Below are positions 11,921 through 24,976 of a stretch of 64,000 nucleotides of DNA, piece by piece. The notes under the pieces are model-generated. The model saw nothing but the letters and a program-made list of their open reading frames with translations. It was not told the DNA's origin and ran no database searches. Where the stretch lies: assembly GCF_000499845.2 (NCBI RefSeq), contig NC_023758.2, positions 14,478,427 to 14,542,426 on the forward strand, given 5' to 3'. The translations under genes were made by a program, and so were the position numbers. Source of the DNA: Phaseolus vulgaris (Eukaryota > Streptophyta > Magnoliopsida > Fabales > Fabaceae). How positions within the stretch are numbered: position 1 is the stretch's first letter; each line of letters starts with the position of its first letter.

Positions 11921-12135
11921 AAAATATTATTTTATAATGACTTATTATGACAGTTGTAATCCACCTGCCATAATAAATTAGATAGTGATATAATCATAAA
12001 TACCATGATACTTACTATGTCGGTTAAAATAAAAGCTAACATAGAACGTACTTAATATGATTTTATAATAACTTACTATGACAGTTATAATCTACTTGAC
12101 ATAATAAATTAAACTATAGTATTTACTATGTCAGT
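11917..12135. mobile_element. Possible CACTA-type transposon end with subterminal repeats
   Basis: The gypsy integrase frame is cut at TACTAGTAAAAAAATATT, close to the CACTA consensus end except for its first base. It is followed by at least three degenerate copies of a unit like TTACTATGACAGTTATAATC and ACATAATAAATTA, in direct and complementary forms. Subterminal repeat arrays of this kind are typical of CACTA elements. The other end and a target duplication were not found, so this is tentative. The following 12136-12614 has only short, unrecognised open frames. Confidence 0.35.
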
Positions 12136-12614
12136 TAAAATATTTAAATGACAAAGAAAATATAATGTGTGAGGTGTGATGAAATTTGCCTCTCTTTCGC
12201 GCTTAGTGCTTCTTCCCCTCTTTCACTTTTTCAATTCCCCGTCTTTGACTTCATCGTCTCCTTTTTCACATTTAGTGGTGAAATATGTAGCCTTTCGCTC
12301 ATTTTTCAGCTCCCCTCTTTGGCTTTGGCTTCATTGTTGCTCAATGCTCCCGTCATTTGCATAAAAAAATTCACCTGCATTTTTCCAGTAACATTCTTCC
12401 TTGTTGAAAATATGATTGTTCTTCTTAATTAGTCTTCTTGTTGTGTTGAAAATGTGATTGTTCTTATTTTTGTATTGCAAATATTATTTTTCTTCTTGTT
12501 GTGTTGAAAATACGATTGTTAAATGTGATTATTTTTCTTATTTAAAATATTTGGGCATATTGATGGTCCAACAACCCTAACTTCCTCTAGTTATCAAGTA
12601 AGGCTTGTCATTAA

Positions 12615-13336
12615 TGCTTTGTTTGGATTAAGCAGTGAATTTGAAGTTGTAAATTTGAAGAGAAAGTGTGAGGTTGTTTAGATTACAGTAAATAGAGTGG
12701 AAATTGAAGGGAAAATTTATGAAAATTTGTGAATGATTTGATAGATATAATAAATTTAAAAAAATTATAAAATTATATGTATAATAACTAATTTACTTAC
12801 ATTATTATAAATTAATTTTAACTAAATAAAAGATAATAATTTTATAATTTTAATTAATAATTTTAATTTTATTATTACTAATATTATTTATTTTTATCAT
12901 TAATATTTATTATTTATATTTCTTTTAATTATTTTATTATAGTTATTATTTCACAAATTATTATTATTATTTTTATTTTAATTATCATTTTATATATTTA
13001 TTAATATTTTATTATTTTAGTAATTATTGTTATTTATATTATATAATTAATTATATTTATTTTATTATAATACAAATATAATATGAATTAATTAATAACA
13101 TAAAAATAATATATATTTAATATAATAATTATGAAATATATTTTTAATATAATATATTTTTAATATAATATATATTTAACCATAGTTTCCTAGCAAATCT
13201 TTGCATATTTGCGAAGAAAGAATAATCAATGTTTTTTGCCTCGTTTTATTGGTTTTAATAATTTTTTGTTTCTTGCTTTTGCAATTTCTATGTCTTTTTT
13301 TGCTTGCAAAAATTCATCCCCGAAACCGAACAAGCT
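12615..13336. mobile_element. MITE-like element with AT-rich core
   Basis: Left end GCTTTGTTTGGATTAAG and right end GAAACCGAACAAGCT are imperfect inverted complements of each other, enclosing about 700 bp that is extremely AT-rich in the middle. The left end resembles ends of small hAT- or Mutator-like elements in plants. No coding sequence or certain target duplication. Confidence 0.35.
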
Positions 13337-13439
13337 ATAAGAGTTAAATAGTAACTAGATACTAGAACTCCCAAAAGATGTAATGTATAAAAACAACTAA
13401 AAAATTTGAAGACATAGAAAATTTTATATGCATAGAAAA

Positions 13440-13990
13440 ATCATCCTTAGTTAGCCCCATAAACTTTGACTCTTTTATGAACTTTGTGCTAACAAGAAAT
13501 CATTTCTCTAAAACTTTCCATTCCAATCAAGTATTCTCTAGCTTCCATAATTTGATATGCATTCGTCCACCAAAACTCAACTTCATTTATAAGGAGGTAG
13601 ACTAAAAAATATAACTTCTTCTCATTTGAAAAAATAGTAACCTCAAATATCTTCTTTACCTCCCTAACCTACTAATATGCCAAGTTAGTTTAGAATTCCC
13701 ACTAAATTTAAAAGAATTATATCTCATGCATTTCAACTAGACTCAAAATGAGAGATAGATATTTTGAAGGTGTGTATGTTGTGTGGCTTCAACTTCCACT
13801 ATAGTTATCTTCATCTTATTGTAAAGTCACTTAATATTTTTGTTTTGTGATTTTTTTCTGTCGATAAAGAACATTGGCCATAACTTTTACAACCTTAACC
13901 ATCTAGCCTATGTCGAAAGGTAGAGGATGAGGGACAAGAAGTCTAGGTATCATATTCTATTTATTTAAAATTGATTAGTACTTTATATAG
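13440..13990 (-). pseudogene. Ty3-gypsy gag relic
   Basis: On the minus strand the segment 13760-13480 reads VREVKKIFEVTIFSNEKKL, then VYLLINEVEFWWTNAYQIME and MESFREM. This matches the gypsy Gag core, where an IFEV..C...QKV..A.YLL..EA..WW pattern is standard. It is downstream (in element orientation) of the primer-binding-site-like run at about 14.12 kb, which fits a 5' leader of about 350 bp. Stops are present. Protease, RT and RNase H between this gag and the integrase relic are missing. Confidence 0.6.
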
Positions 13991-14041
13991 AACTATTTTA
14001 ACCATCTTTCTTAGATTAAACAAACTAGAAAAAAATTCACA

Positions 14042-14044
<3 letters not shown>

Positions 14045-14080
<36 letters not shown>
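14045..14080. repeat. (AT)n microsatellite
   Basis: About 18 uninterrupted AT dinucleotides within the gypsy relic leader. Confidence 0.95.
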
Positions 14081-14082
<2 letters not shown>

Positions 14083-14111
14083 TAAAATTATTTCTTTCAA
14101 AGTCTAACCTA

Positions 14112-14142
14112 AAGAAATAATTGCTCTAATATGGCTATTGTA
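14112..14142 (-). other. Gypsy LTR end and degenerate primer-binding site
   Basis: On the minus strand GGGGTGTTACA, a common 3' end of plant gypsy LTRs, is followed by a degenerate methionine-tRNA site reading CATATTAGAGCAA. This would put the 5' LTR of the minus-strand gypsy relic at 14141 and upwards. Its far end was not located. Confidence 0.45.
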
Positions 14143-14464
14143 ACACCCCAATAATTATACTATTTTCAATGCATAATAAATTATATGTATAATACTTATC
14201 CTTCAAACTTTGATATTACAAAACATGAAAAAAAAGTTTCAAAAGAATATTTACAAAATTTACATAAAACTGAGCATTAAAACAAAAAAAACTCTTAACT
14301 AATCTTGGTGTCACTTTCAATACATGTATAATAATATTTTATCATATTAAGTACGATTAAGAAGTCATATTACACATACAAAGGTGAGATAATATTATAC
14401 GATTCAACATTTACAAACACATAAAGGTGAAATAATATTATAAGATTCAACATTTACAAAACTC

Positions 14465-14506
<42 letters not shown>

Positions 14507-15690
14507 CTCATTTCAATCCACAATTACATTAAATCATCAATATTTTCCTCTGTTACTAATAAAAAATCAATAAGCATCTTGTAATACATCCTTAACTCCC
14601 TTATTCCAAGATGGTACACTACATCTATTATATCATAGTATGATGCAGGACCTCCATCCACCTCTCACCACCTAATAATCTTAATCCATGTGAGGACAAT
14701 AATGAAGATAAAATATTCATTTTCCTTAATAAGTCACATACTTTATATCTGATCCCAAGGCCATGGTCATGCTATTTTCCAAAGTATTTTCACCAAAACA
14801 CTTATAAGGGCCACACAAACAACAAATGTTGAATCTTATAATATTAACTCCCCCATACATGTATATTGTGACTGTTGTGATCGTACTTAGTATGGAAGTA
14901 GAGGATGATGAGGTGTTGACAAATGCATAAAGATTGATTATGATTTCTTTTATTATTGTGTTTAGTTTTATATAAATTTTATAATTTATTTTCGGAACTC
15001 TTTTATTCCAATGTTTTGTAATTTAATAGTTTGAATGATAAATCATGATTAAACTTTTTATTTTGTTTGGTAAACCAAATTTTGACTAGACTCCTCTAAA
15101 GAAAATTCCAATTTATTTTATCATAAGACTTTTTAAGACCCCTTTTAATAATTATCAATACTTGATTTCACCAAGTATGGTGGATGTGGTGAATAACTTC
15201 ATATTATTAAATATCTTTTATATCTCATGTTGAAATAAACTCCCTTGAAATAATCAAATAATATTGTTCGAATATGGTCTAAGTTGAGCAACATTTCCTT
15301 TATTATCACTTTGTACACCATATTGCATGAAATAATAACTCTACAATCCTTCAAACTATTTAGTTGGTTGACTTTATAAATTAAGCCAAGAGAGTTTCAA
15401 GCATATTATGATCTACCATGCTAGTTGAGGATGCAATATCCACCATATTTCATATATATACTCACAATATTAACATTATTGTTTAAAGAAGTAGGCATGG
15501 AATTCATAGGGATCCTTAAAAGATTTATGCTTATGACCATTTTATGACCTTCCTCCATAATGATTGAGACTGTAAAATCTTACTTAATTTTATCATCAAG
15601 TCAAAGGTATATAATCATATGATTTTGAATGATTATTAGAGATAAGGACATTACAAGTGAAGACGTTTGTGTAATATTTCAACTTCTTAT
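14143..15690. repeat. Repeat-derived DNA: probable gypsy LTR remains and the 3' part of a LINE relic
   Basis: No gene. A 43-bp tandem duplication (unit starting AAAGGTGAGATAATATTATA) lies at 14380-14460. An (AT)n tract lies at 14466-14505. An inverted copy of the run AATATTATAAGATTCAACAT occurs near 14830-14848. From about 15700 downwards the minus strand may be a decayed reverse-transcriptase part of the LINE described next, but I could not identify RT motifs. Confidence 0.4.
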
Positions 15691-17720
15691 TGTAGGATAA
15701 TAGGATTTATACACCATGTGCCATACTCCAAAAGTAAATCATGATTTTTATTTTTGTTCCTTCAAACAATGTTTGAGTGTGAAACAAATTTTGTATTTCT
15801 AATTGAAACGTGTAACAAAATTTATTTATATATTTTAAACCAGAAAAGTTCTTCCTTAAGTAATACATCATTATCCTTCTTATTTAATTCCTCTTAGAGT
15901 TTGATAAGGATTTTAGTTTCTTGCTCTTCATTGAATTTTTGAATTCCTATAATTCTAGACATGAATCATTTCTTTTTCCTCAAGATATTACCAAATATAT
16001 GTTTACGAAAGTTGAGAGCATCATTTTTAACATTTAAGAGAGCTTCTAACACTTTACTACATCCCTTAGTCTTGGAACCTTGCACTACTTTCTCAAAGTC
16101 TTTATGAGTGACCCCAAGTGACTCAAAAGAAAAAAAGTTTTTTGTCTCTCTTTTTAAGAATAGCAAAACACCTATTTTGATCCACAAGAAACCTATCCAT
16201 CTTTTAGCAAATACAATTTCTTTATTGATGTCAATACAACCGTTTTATCTTTAAAACCATCAAGTTGTTTCATGCATAAGAATGTGACAACATTGGCATA
16301 AGAAAATTACCCTACAAATACCTCTAAAGGCTTAATTATCCCACTAAAACCTCATAAATATCAGGGATGTGAGATATTAAAATGAAAACTAATAAGGTAT
16401 TCCCAAAGACCTTCCCTTAAAGAAATATTCAGGTTACGATAGACCATTGTACAAATCCACTTGTAAGCACTTTTGAAGATTTTGATAGATATTGTATAAG
16501 AAAAAATATTATACTTTGGATTTCGAAGTCTCTTGTCAAATCAACTAGAATCAAAATTCCTCTTGCATGACCTTGTGCCTTTACAATATCACAAGCCTCA
16601 AATCCCAAAGAAACAAAGTTGCAATTGCAAAAGAAATGAATTTTCAAAAGAATAATAATGACATGTTTATATAAACACACTGATTCTTCAACACATCTTA
16701 TGAATTTGGTGATAACTTTCCTTTACATATTCCAACTCAAAATCAATATATTTTTATCATCATAACAAAAAGAATAAATAAAATAAGTGTCCATTGTTAC
16801 ATCACATTTTCATAGGCTTGGATAATGTGTCATTGGACATTGAGTTATCCTTATCTATAACATATTTTCTTATCAAAATCTTCATGGATTTAGTTTCCAC
16901 ATGAGGTTTGTATAAATCACTCGCATAAGATGGTTAAATGTAGACTCATTGTTACCATTCTAATTATATTGGTTATCCACAACATCAATTAGATTTACAA
17001 TGATTTTTCTACCTTTTCCAAGGTCGTGAATGATCTCCTTGATTTGTTGTTTTTTTCCATAATATCTTTAATAGTCACTTTCTTCTCATTTTTGTGCATG
17101 ACAATCTCACTACTGGTAGATTTCATCTTATGGTTTTGAGATGGAGAACTTATCTCTTTGTGCTACCCATGATTCTTAACCTGAGTATTATCTTATGTTT
17201 TACCACATAATTCAAATATTGAGTTTTATATTTTTTACCATGCGATTCAAATATTGAGAGTTAACCTCCTAAAAAGGACTTTTACTTTTTCTTTTGAACA
17301 ACTAATCGATCTCCATGAGGAAAAATATCTATAATTGAATGTGTATCATTATTTATCATTGTGATCTCTCCCATGATAATATTTGTTTATATTTTATCTA
17401 TTTGATTTCATAGATCCGAGTTGTTAATCTCTAGTATATTTTTTTTATGTAAGGGAGGTTTTAGTGTAACCTTGATGTTAGCTAGTTACATCATTGATGA
17501 CAATTTTGTAGGATAATATCAAGATACATGCCTATAACAACCACAAGTCATATATAAGAAATGTAGTCCCTCATACTCGATATTGTATCATCTTCCATTA
17601 AAAGAAAACTTCTAACCATTGAAATAATCAAGTCAATTTCAATGCAAACTAGTCTCTCATCTTGTCACGCTAAGGACTTTTTCTAACAAATTTAAATCAA
17701 AGTTTAGAAATCGTATTTAC
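15690..17720 (-). mobile_element. L1-type LINE relic
   Basis: Minus-strand conceptual translations give a chain of LINE hallmarks. Near 17.6-17.5 kb a decayed run of the type IEYEGLHFL..CGCY matches the zinc-knuckle region of plant LINE ORF1. Near 16.2 kb DRFLVDQN is the end of the endonuclease domain. An open stretch at 15966-16187 reads THKDFEKVVQGSKTKGCSKV and LNFRKHIFGNILRKKK, the link between endonuclease and reverse transcriptase. From 15.95 kb down, IQKFNEEQE-like and NKKDNDVLLKEELFWF-like runs, in shifted frames, lead towards the RT. Stops and frameshifts are frequent. Neither end nor a poly-A tail was identified. Confidence 0.65.
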
Positions 17721-20700
17721 AATGTGGTTTGGTCAATCTCATCATTGTTGACAAAGAAATCTAGAGACCATTGTTTGATCGATAAATAATGGTCATATAT
17801 CATCCAGTGACTATTTTTAATGGTCTTTTTTCTATTATTTTTAATATCCAAAATCATTATAAGATAAATATAATAATTTTTTTCAATAAGATGAAATCAT
17901 GAGGAGTTCCATACTATTTTAAGTTTTTCATGTATGGTCAAAGAAACTTACTTTCTTGCTTGAAAATTTCACAATAAAAAAACATTTTATTTTCACAACT
18001 AATATAGTTTTTATTATTATATAGAGACAATGCAATTGTGATTTGGAGATCTATCTTTTTTTTTGCTAGCTATAATCTCATCGCATCATTACGTAAACGA
18101 TTTTTGTTTTTGTTTTTATCTATTTCACTATAATTTATCTCTAAAAGACAATTTCATATCAGGTTCTTTTTATATCGGTCTTACTGTTTTTGGAAACAAA
18201 TCGATGAATACATCCATGAACGTGTTTTTTTCCAGCTACCATCGTTGATATTGTTTTTTCAGCAACCTTTGCTAATATAAAAGTTGAAATAAAAAAAAGT
18301 GTGAGAGAAGGGTTGGCTAATAGAGAATATAAAAACGTTATTTTATAATTATTATGATTGTGATTATTCAAAGGAAGAAAATAAGCTGAAAATAGAAGGT
18401 GGGTGTCTTTGTTTGAGAGCAACCAAGTCAACAGGGAAAAGCCAAACGCAAAAGGGTTAATTGATTGAAGAGAGGTATTCGTACTTAGGTGGTGTGTGCA
18501 ATCCCTATTCCATTTCCACGAGGAAGAATAATAGTATTTTGCATTTGATTAGTGAATTAAATAAAAATATTAAAAACATAAAGAAAAGAAGAATTAGAAA
18601 GAGAATAAGAGAGAGTTAGGCAAAGGTCAGTTCAACCTTGTTCCCCCACCCCTTTTACCAATTTTATTTATTTATTAAATTGATGTGTAAATAAATATAC
18701 ATGTGAGGCAGAAGGTGAGAGAGTGAGTTCTTTGGTGTGTTAGAGGGTATAGGTTTATGTCCTATTCAGAAATAATAAAGAGGGTTAGAAATGTAAAATT
18801 GATAAACTTAGGTAACATAGTTTGATTTGAGAGAAGAAAGTAATAAGAATGAAGGTAGAAGAGAGGTTAGAATTTGAGGGTAGTTGGAAACTGTGTTCTA
18901 AATGTGAAGGCCGACAAGTAATTAGTGGTCTATCTCTGTCACTATTCTATGCCTAACACTATTAAACATCACCCTCATGGAGCCATTTCCCTGCATTTTA
19001 TGCTTCACCACATGCCCTTAAACATGGTGCTCCCAGAACCCCACCCCATATTCAATTTTCACCAATAAGAAAAGGCAAGTTTTGATTTTAGGTGAACCAA
19101 AATTTTAGACTTCTACTATGGTGGCTACAAGTCCTTTTGGGATACTAAATAACCTAAAAACGTGTTTCATTAGGTTAGATTATGCTATCTATTTTAAACT
19201 CAATTGCGTCGATCATAACCCCTTTTCTGATTGGAATGTGTTTCCTTCGGCTTTTCGGAGATCTGTCAAAATAACTGTTTTGCTTTTTCAGGCTTTGGAT
19301 AATAATCTCTTGTTATTATAATTCAACTTCTAGAAGTTGTGGTGAACAATTACCACAATAATTAAGTATTAGTAGTGTTACTTACTTTGTTGAAGTGTGT
19401 TTAGATTTGATTGTAAAATAAAAAGATTGGGTTTAGCGGTGCAATAGTAAAAGAAGGTGACTTTAAGATAATGATTTCATTGTTAAGTTTTGGTTAGAAG
19501 TTGGTTGTAAGTGGTACCCATCATGGGTTTGTGTGACTTATGAGAACGCTAGGAACCAGAATTGGATTGGGTCAACTTTAACTTCCTTATGCTTCAATTT
19601 TGGCTTTATGTAGGTAAGATCCATCTTTTAAAAATAAAGTTTATTATTATACAACTTGATATTTCAGATTAATATAAAAAACAACAATCATCCATTATTA
19701 AAAATAAATTAAAAAAAAATGAAAAAAATATTAAAATAAAATATATATTTATAAATAATTTTAAGAATAGATAAAAATTAACTTCTTCACCAAATACAAA
19801 CACTTATTCTACACTTATTCCAAAAACTACTCTTTCACTTTTTCTTTTCTCTTTTAATGATACAACAAAATTCTTCATATTTCTATTATAGTATTCCTTT
19901 AGTCTTTTAAATACTTTACACATATATTTATTGTTAGAGCAAGAGAAAAATTCTAAAATAAAAATTCTTCAAACAAACTGTTTTATTAGAATAAAAAAAT
20001 ATTATATTTTTTATTTCTGTAAAATATTCTTAAAAGACATCAAAAGTAACTGATTGCATAATGAATGCCACTTCGCTCTTTTTTTTTTAAAAAAAAACTA
20101 AGAAATGTAATAAACTTTTTTACTTTAATAAAATATTTATAATTTTTTTCTGCTTTAGTATATATATATATATATATATATTCATATTAGGTGAAAGATA
20201 ACGATGTAAATAATAACAGAATAACTAATGTTATCTTAAATTTTGAAAATACCAGTTAAATAAAATAAAAAATCAAATTAAAATTCTGAAAAACAGATAA
20301 AAAAGAACGACTTTTTTCTTCTAAAATTAAGACGAATAGAAAAGAAGAAAAGAAGTGAAAAATAGGTGAAAGACAAGAAATAAATAAATAATAGAAAAAG
20401 TCAATGTTGTTTAAAATTAGAAAAGAGTATTTCAATAAATAAAAAATTAAAAACAGATGTAATTTACTATAACATAGTACATAGCATTTTTTTTTTCTTT
20501 GTACTCCATATAGCACCTTTAAAACAGCAGAGTAGGAGAAAGACAATTAATTCTTTGAATAGAATGCATCATAATTATCTAGTATTTACAATGTACAATG
20601 TATATGTACCCAATGTTTTGTTGTCGAAATCATTGAAACAGTAGTTTAGTCAATTTTGCACCTTAATTCAAAAATAATGCTCCTCCCATATAGACTTGGT

Positions 20701-21850
20701 GTCTTTAGAAAATCACTTTCTTAAATATTGACTCAAAGTTTGAAGCATGATATTTTTAAGTTGAGTTTGTGTTTTTTTTTTTAATTACTAGAATATAAAG
20801 CATATCCAATGATGAAAGGTATATTTGATTAGGTTGGTTTAATGATTTTAGAGGTAAAGTTTTGTTGCAAGTGATAGGGATTAGGATTAGCAGATATGGA
20901 GGTGGGCTTTTGGGCCACAATAATAGAGTTGGAATCAGGTTCATGTACTGCTTAAAGAAGAATAGAATTGTTTTTGATGGAAAACAAACGTTGCAATTGC
21001 ACTTGATTGAGAAAGGTGCTGAATCAAAATCTTTTTAAATTTATTACCGAATAAAGTTTTGGTTCAGTGGCATTCCTGGCCAAAATGTGATCACAAGTAC
21101 AATCTTTTTAAACCTGGCACATATGCCACCTTTTTTTTTTTTTTTTCTCAATGCAAGAAATTCTTGACCTACTTTGAAGGAATTTTCTCTGGGATTTCCA
21201 AGAGGGTAGGGTGAACTGTGTAGTAGTCTTCTCCTGTGCTTAGTGAACAGTTTGGTAACAATGATTGAGTTTGATGTTAATGTGAATAGTGTTCATCTTT
21301 TCTCCCACACTTGTGTTTTACAAAGTGCTTTATAGTAAAAATAGGTTGTTACTATCATTTCTATGTGGAAACCATTAGCATGCGCCCAAAATTTCAGGCT
21401 AGGCCTGTTAGTGTCAAGTACCAATAATTTTACTTTTCTACATTTCAAACTCTCCTTCATCATAATAATCACTTCTCATTTTTTTTTGTACCAATAGCTT
21501 TTTCCCTCGCTAATTTTCTGCAAACATTAAATGAACACTCAAAAAATAATGTTTTTCTTTTCTTTCTAATTAAACCTTACCAATGGAAAATGAGAAATAG
21601 ATAGTGTCTTGAATCCTTAATTGGAAACTTACTGCCGAATATGTAATTTAGTTTGCCTTCTTTACATCAACACATTATTTCTTCAGTCATAAAACATATT
21701 TTAGCGTGTCTACATCATCGTTAACTTTATAATTCTTTGCCTTCTAAAAACATATTTTTAAATCTTTTCTGGTTTTCCCCCTTCTGTTGAACCCTTGAAC
21801 CACAATTTAATCCAAGGCCCACAACTAAGGAATATAACTATTATAGGAGA
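17721..21850. other. Intergenic DNA without a recognised gene
   Basis: Both strands give only short, unrelated open frames (longest 96 codons, AT-driven). A (TA)n tract lies at about 20158-20181 and a poly-T run at 21131-21147. Codon-like organisation, splice-supported exons, tRNA arms and transposon ends were looked for by eye and not found. An unrecognised non-coding RNA cannot be excluded. Confidence 0.45.
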
Positions 21851-22842
21851 ATTTCTTTTTGCACCCTCATGATCTCTTCCTGCACTTCCATAATTCTATA
21901 AATCCTAGAAATACCCTTATGAATTCCATGTCTTTTTTTTTTATTTTAATTTTGGATTGTGGAATTTAGATTACAAAATTTAGAATATAAAAATTTGGAT
22001 TTTATGCATTCTAGATTGTATAATCTGAAATAAAATTTTGCATTCCATATTACATAATCCAAAAGGTTTTCCCATATCCTAAAATACATTCTAGTTGCAC
22101 AATCTATATTAAGTTTACAAAAAAAAAAAAAAAACACTTTCTCAATTCTACAATCTAAAAACTATTTTTGGATTTAAAAAAAGCTTTCAAATTTACATTC
22201 TAGCATGATGTACTCTAGATTGTATAATTAGAAAGGTATTTCCATATCTAGAGTCATCTTTTTTAGATTGTGCAATCTACAATGCATCATGCTAAATGTA
22301 CAATCCAGAAGGTGTTTTTAAATCTGAAATAGAATTTTACATTTTGGATTACACAATCCAGAATACAAATTTTATATTAATGGATTATGCCATCAAAAAT
22401 GCAAATTTAGTTAATGAATTGTTATGCTTAAGAGATGAGATTTCGTGGTCGGTGGGTGCTAGTGTTGGTGTTGTTGTTGCGTTTGTTATGTTCAAGGATG
22501 TGTTACATATCTAGTTTTTCTTTTTCATCTATGTTCTCTCGTGCTCCTCTATCTGGTGTGCGTATTCTCCTTGGTGTAAATAAAATTTGTTTAGGGTTCC
22601 TTTTTCCTACTCTGATTTGTTTTATTGCGTGAACTGAGATAGAAAAGATGCATACAAATTTATGCTCTTCCTTACTTCAATTGCCATGAATGATTTATTT
22701 TAATTAACCGTGTTTACCAAATCAATGAAAAATTGATGTTGGTTAGAAACTCAATAAAATTCAGACTTGTCTTTTCCTTAAGTATATAATTGAAGGTGCT
22801 AGTAATGAGGTCGCATTCTCAATTTGTAAACTACATCAACTT

Positions 22843-22847
22843 CCTTT
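22843..22847. repeat. Target-site duplication of the 22848-23992 solo LTR
   Basis: CCTTT directly precedes the LTR and is repeated exactly at 23993-23997 directly after it. Confidence 0.9.
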
Positions 22848-23992
22848 TGTTAGAAAAGATGGCTTTAAACTAGAGGGGGGGGGGGTGAATTGTTTAAAGG
22901 GGTTTTCGCAAACTTTTCAAGGCTAGAATGAACTTATTTTAGAAACCAATTGATTCAGCAATTCAGTTAGCCAAAACAACAAGCAAAACTGTAATACTAG
23001 AAAAAACAATCGGTTGTTTCTTCGAAACAATCGGTTGTTTATACCAGCAAACAACAAACAAACTGAAATTAAAGAGTTAGGGATAGAGAGATTGTACACA
23101 GTTGTTTATACTGGTTCACTCCAAACTAGAGCTACATCCAGTCTTCTCAAAAACCCTGAGGATATCCACTAAGCAATCACACCTTGATCACTTACACAAC
23201 AACCAAGAGAATGACCTTGAACACCTCAAGAAACACACTCTCCTTGGTCAACACTAAGATTGCTGATCTTGAACACCTCAAGAACACACAACCAATCTCA
23301 GCAAAACACACACACGAATTGTTCAGCAGTTTACAAAGATTACACTTGTTACAAATGAATATCTGAAATCAATACAAGTAGAATCCTATTCAGCACCTTG
23401 ATCAATCTCTCAACTCTTAAGAAATCTCAGAACTCTTTGAAAAACTCTTAGATCAAAACTTTGTTTCAAGATTCTTAAAACTTAAAAACAGTTTTTCAGA
23501 ATATATCTAAGAATATAGTTTGTTATCAAATCTTAACAAACTCTTAATTGCATTTAAAACAGATTGGTCAAAGCATTTAATGACTGGAGCGTATTCAGTT
23601 AAAGCATTTAAAGCTCAGTCAAAGAAAACAGTTTTTATGTTATGGTTTCAAAACAAACAATCGATTGTTTCCTCGAATCAATCGGTTGTTTTGTTACTTA
23701 ACAAAATTCACCATTCAAAAACAGTTTTCAAACTTTCTCAAAACACCTAAGTGTAAACAATCGGTTGTTTCGACAAAACAATCGGTTGTTTCAACTTAGT
23801 TTGAAAAACATTTTGCTTTGTTAAAAATTGAGATGCTAATTGCTTTGAGATTTAATCTAAGGGTTGATTACAACATTAAACTACCCCAGAACAAAGCTTA
23901 AACCAGCACAGCAGCATCAAGCAAAGCAGAGGCTTCATCATCCTTCAAAGGATTTGGATTCTTCAAAACATTGAACACCACTTGGTTCAACA
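22848..23992 (-). mobile_element. Sirevirus-type solo LTR (1145 bp)
   Basis: The ends TGTTAG...TTCAACA and the perfect CCTTT target duplication define an LTR with no internal region, the product of recombination between two LTRs. In element orientation (minus) it begins TGTTGAACCAAGTGGTGTTC and ends TTTAAAGCCATCTTTTCTAACA-like, nearly the same as the solo LTR at 45952-47084. It has a poly-G run (about 22876-22887) near its U5 end and carries three pairs of the AAACAATCGGTTGTTT palindrome (23004/23025, 23655/23676, 23755/23776). The copy at 23655-23670 is a perfect 16-bp palindrome. Confidence 0.92.
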
Positions 23993-24543
23993 CCTTTCAC
24001 ATAATACAATATAGTTATACTTCATGGTTGGTAGGTGTTGGTGCTAGTGTTATTATTGTGTCTTCTCCTTAGTGTAATCAAAATTTGTTTAAGGTTTCCT
24101 TTTCCTAATGTAGATGTATTCAGAATTTCTCACGATCCCCGAATTATTCAGAATCTCTCACATGCTAAACACTAGTGACATGCACTGTTCTTTTTTGTCA
24201 CGATAGGTGCTCCCTCCTTGACGCTCTTTTTCTTCCTTGTGATAGACACTCCCTCTTATCAGGATCTATATCTTACTAATAAGGTTGTTTAGGGTTTCAT
24301 AATGATAAGAGGAGAAAAGTTGGTTGCGATTTGCGTTGAAATTGGAAGATTGAGAGAGATTTCTTGACCATTGAGATTTACTAGAAGAACATGAATAAGA
24401 TAAAATGGGTGTTGTAGGTTTATTTATTTATTTTGTTAATGGTAACATAAAAATTTCACCGCCTCATCTTTGTAGAGGTGAAGGAAGAAATTATAGGGGT
24501 GTAGAAAGAAAATTCCATTGAAAGCTCTAATTCATATTAGAGC

Positions 24544-24949
24544 TACTTCCTTTTGCACAAAACTAAATTGAATAAGTTAACACTAAACATTTAATTTTGT
24601 TATGTCCTCTTATATATTTATGGGGATTAGGTCTTGTGATGTATTTATTTCGGCTACAAGTTATTATGCATTTTTTTTGTTTGTTTTTGTAAAACTAGTT
24701 CTTTTGTAATATATTAATAGAAATTGTTTTCATAAAACTTGTGAAAAAAGTAGGGAGTAAAGAGAAAATGGGGGGTTGTGTGAATTGAAATGTGTAATAT
24801 AGAAGAAATTTTTGATTTCACAATCCAAACAAAAAATTAAATTGCAAAATCTAAAAACAAAAACTTTAAATCAAAAGGACAAAGGGCAAAGTGAGAACTT
24901 TATATTTATGAAGGTATAAAATGAAAGTATGGGGTGAAAGAAGAAATTC
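24544..24949. mobile_element. MITE-like unit M2
   Basis: Left end ACTTCCTTTTGCACA and right end GGGGTGAAAGAAGAAATTCC are degenerate inverted complements in the same style as M1 and M5. About 400 bp, AT-rich, non-coding. Confidence 0.4.
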
Positions 24950-24976
24950 CAGCCACACAATTAAGTCTCTATGCAT

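Larger units (their letters stand above)
21851..24512. mobile_element. MITE-like unit M1, interrupted by a solo LTR
   Basis: The left end begins ATTTCTTTTTGCACCC and continues TCTTCCTGCACTTCC. The right end is its inverted counterpart, GAAGGAAGAAATTATAGGGG followed by TGTAGAAAGAAAATT. The interior at 21950-22380 consists of short inverted runs built on ATTGTATAATC/GATTGTACAATCC, which can fold on themselves. A 1145-bp solo LTR sits inside at 22848-23992. The stretch around 22445-22640 is partly repeated at 24020-24110 (shared run GGTGCTAGTGTT). Confidence 0.5.

Noticed and set aside
12169..12432. Two overlapping short frames suggestive of a small secreted protein
   Set aside because: Both frames overlap on the same strand, are Phe/Ser/Leu-rich and lie next to transposon-like subterminal repeats; no intron or homologue seen.
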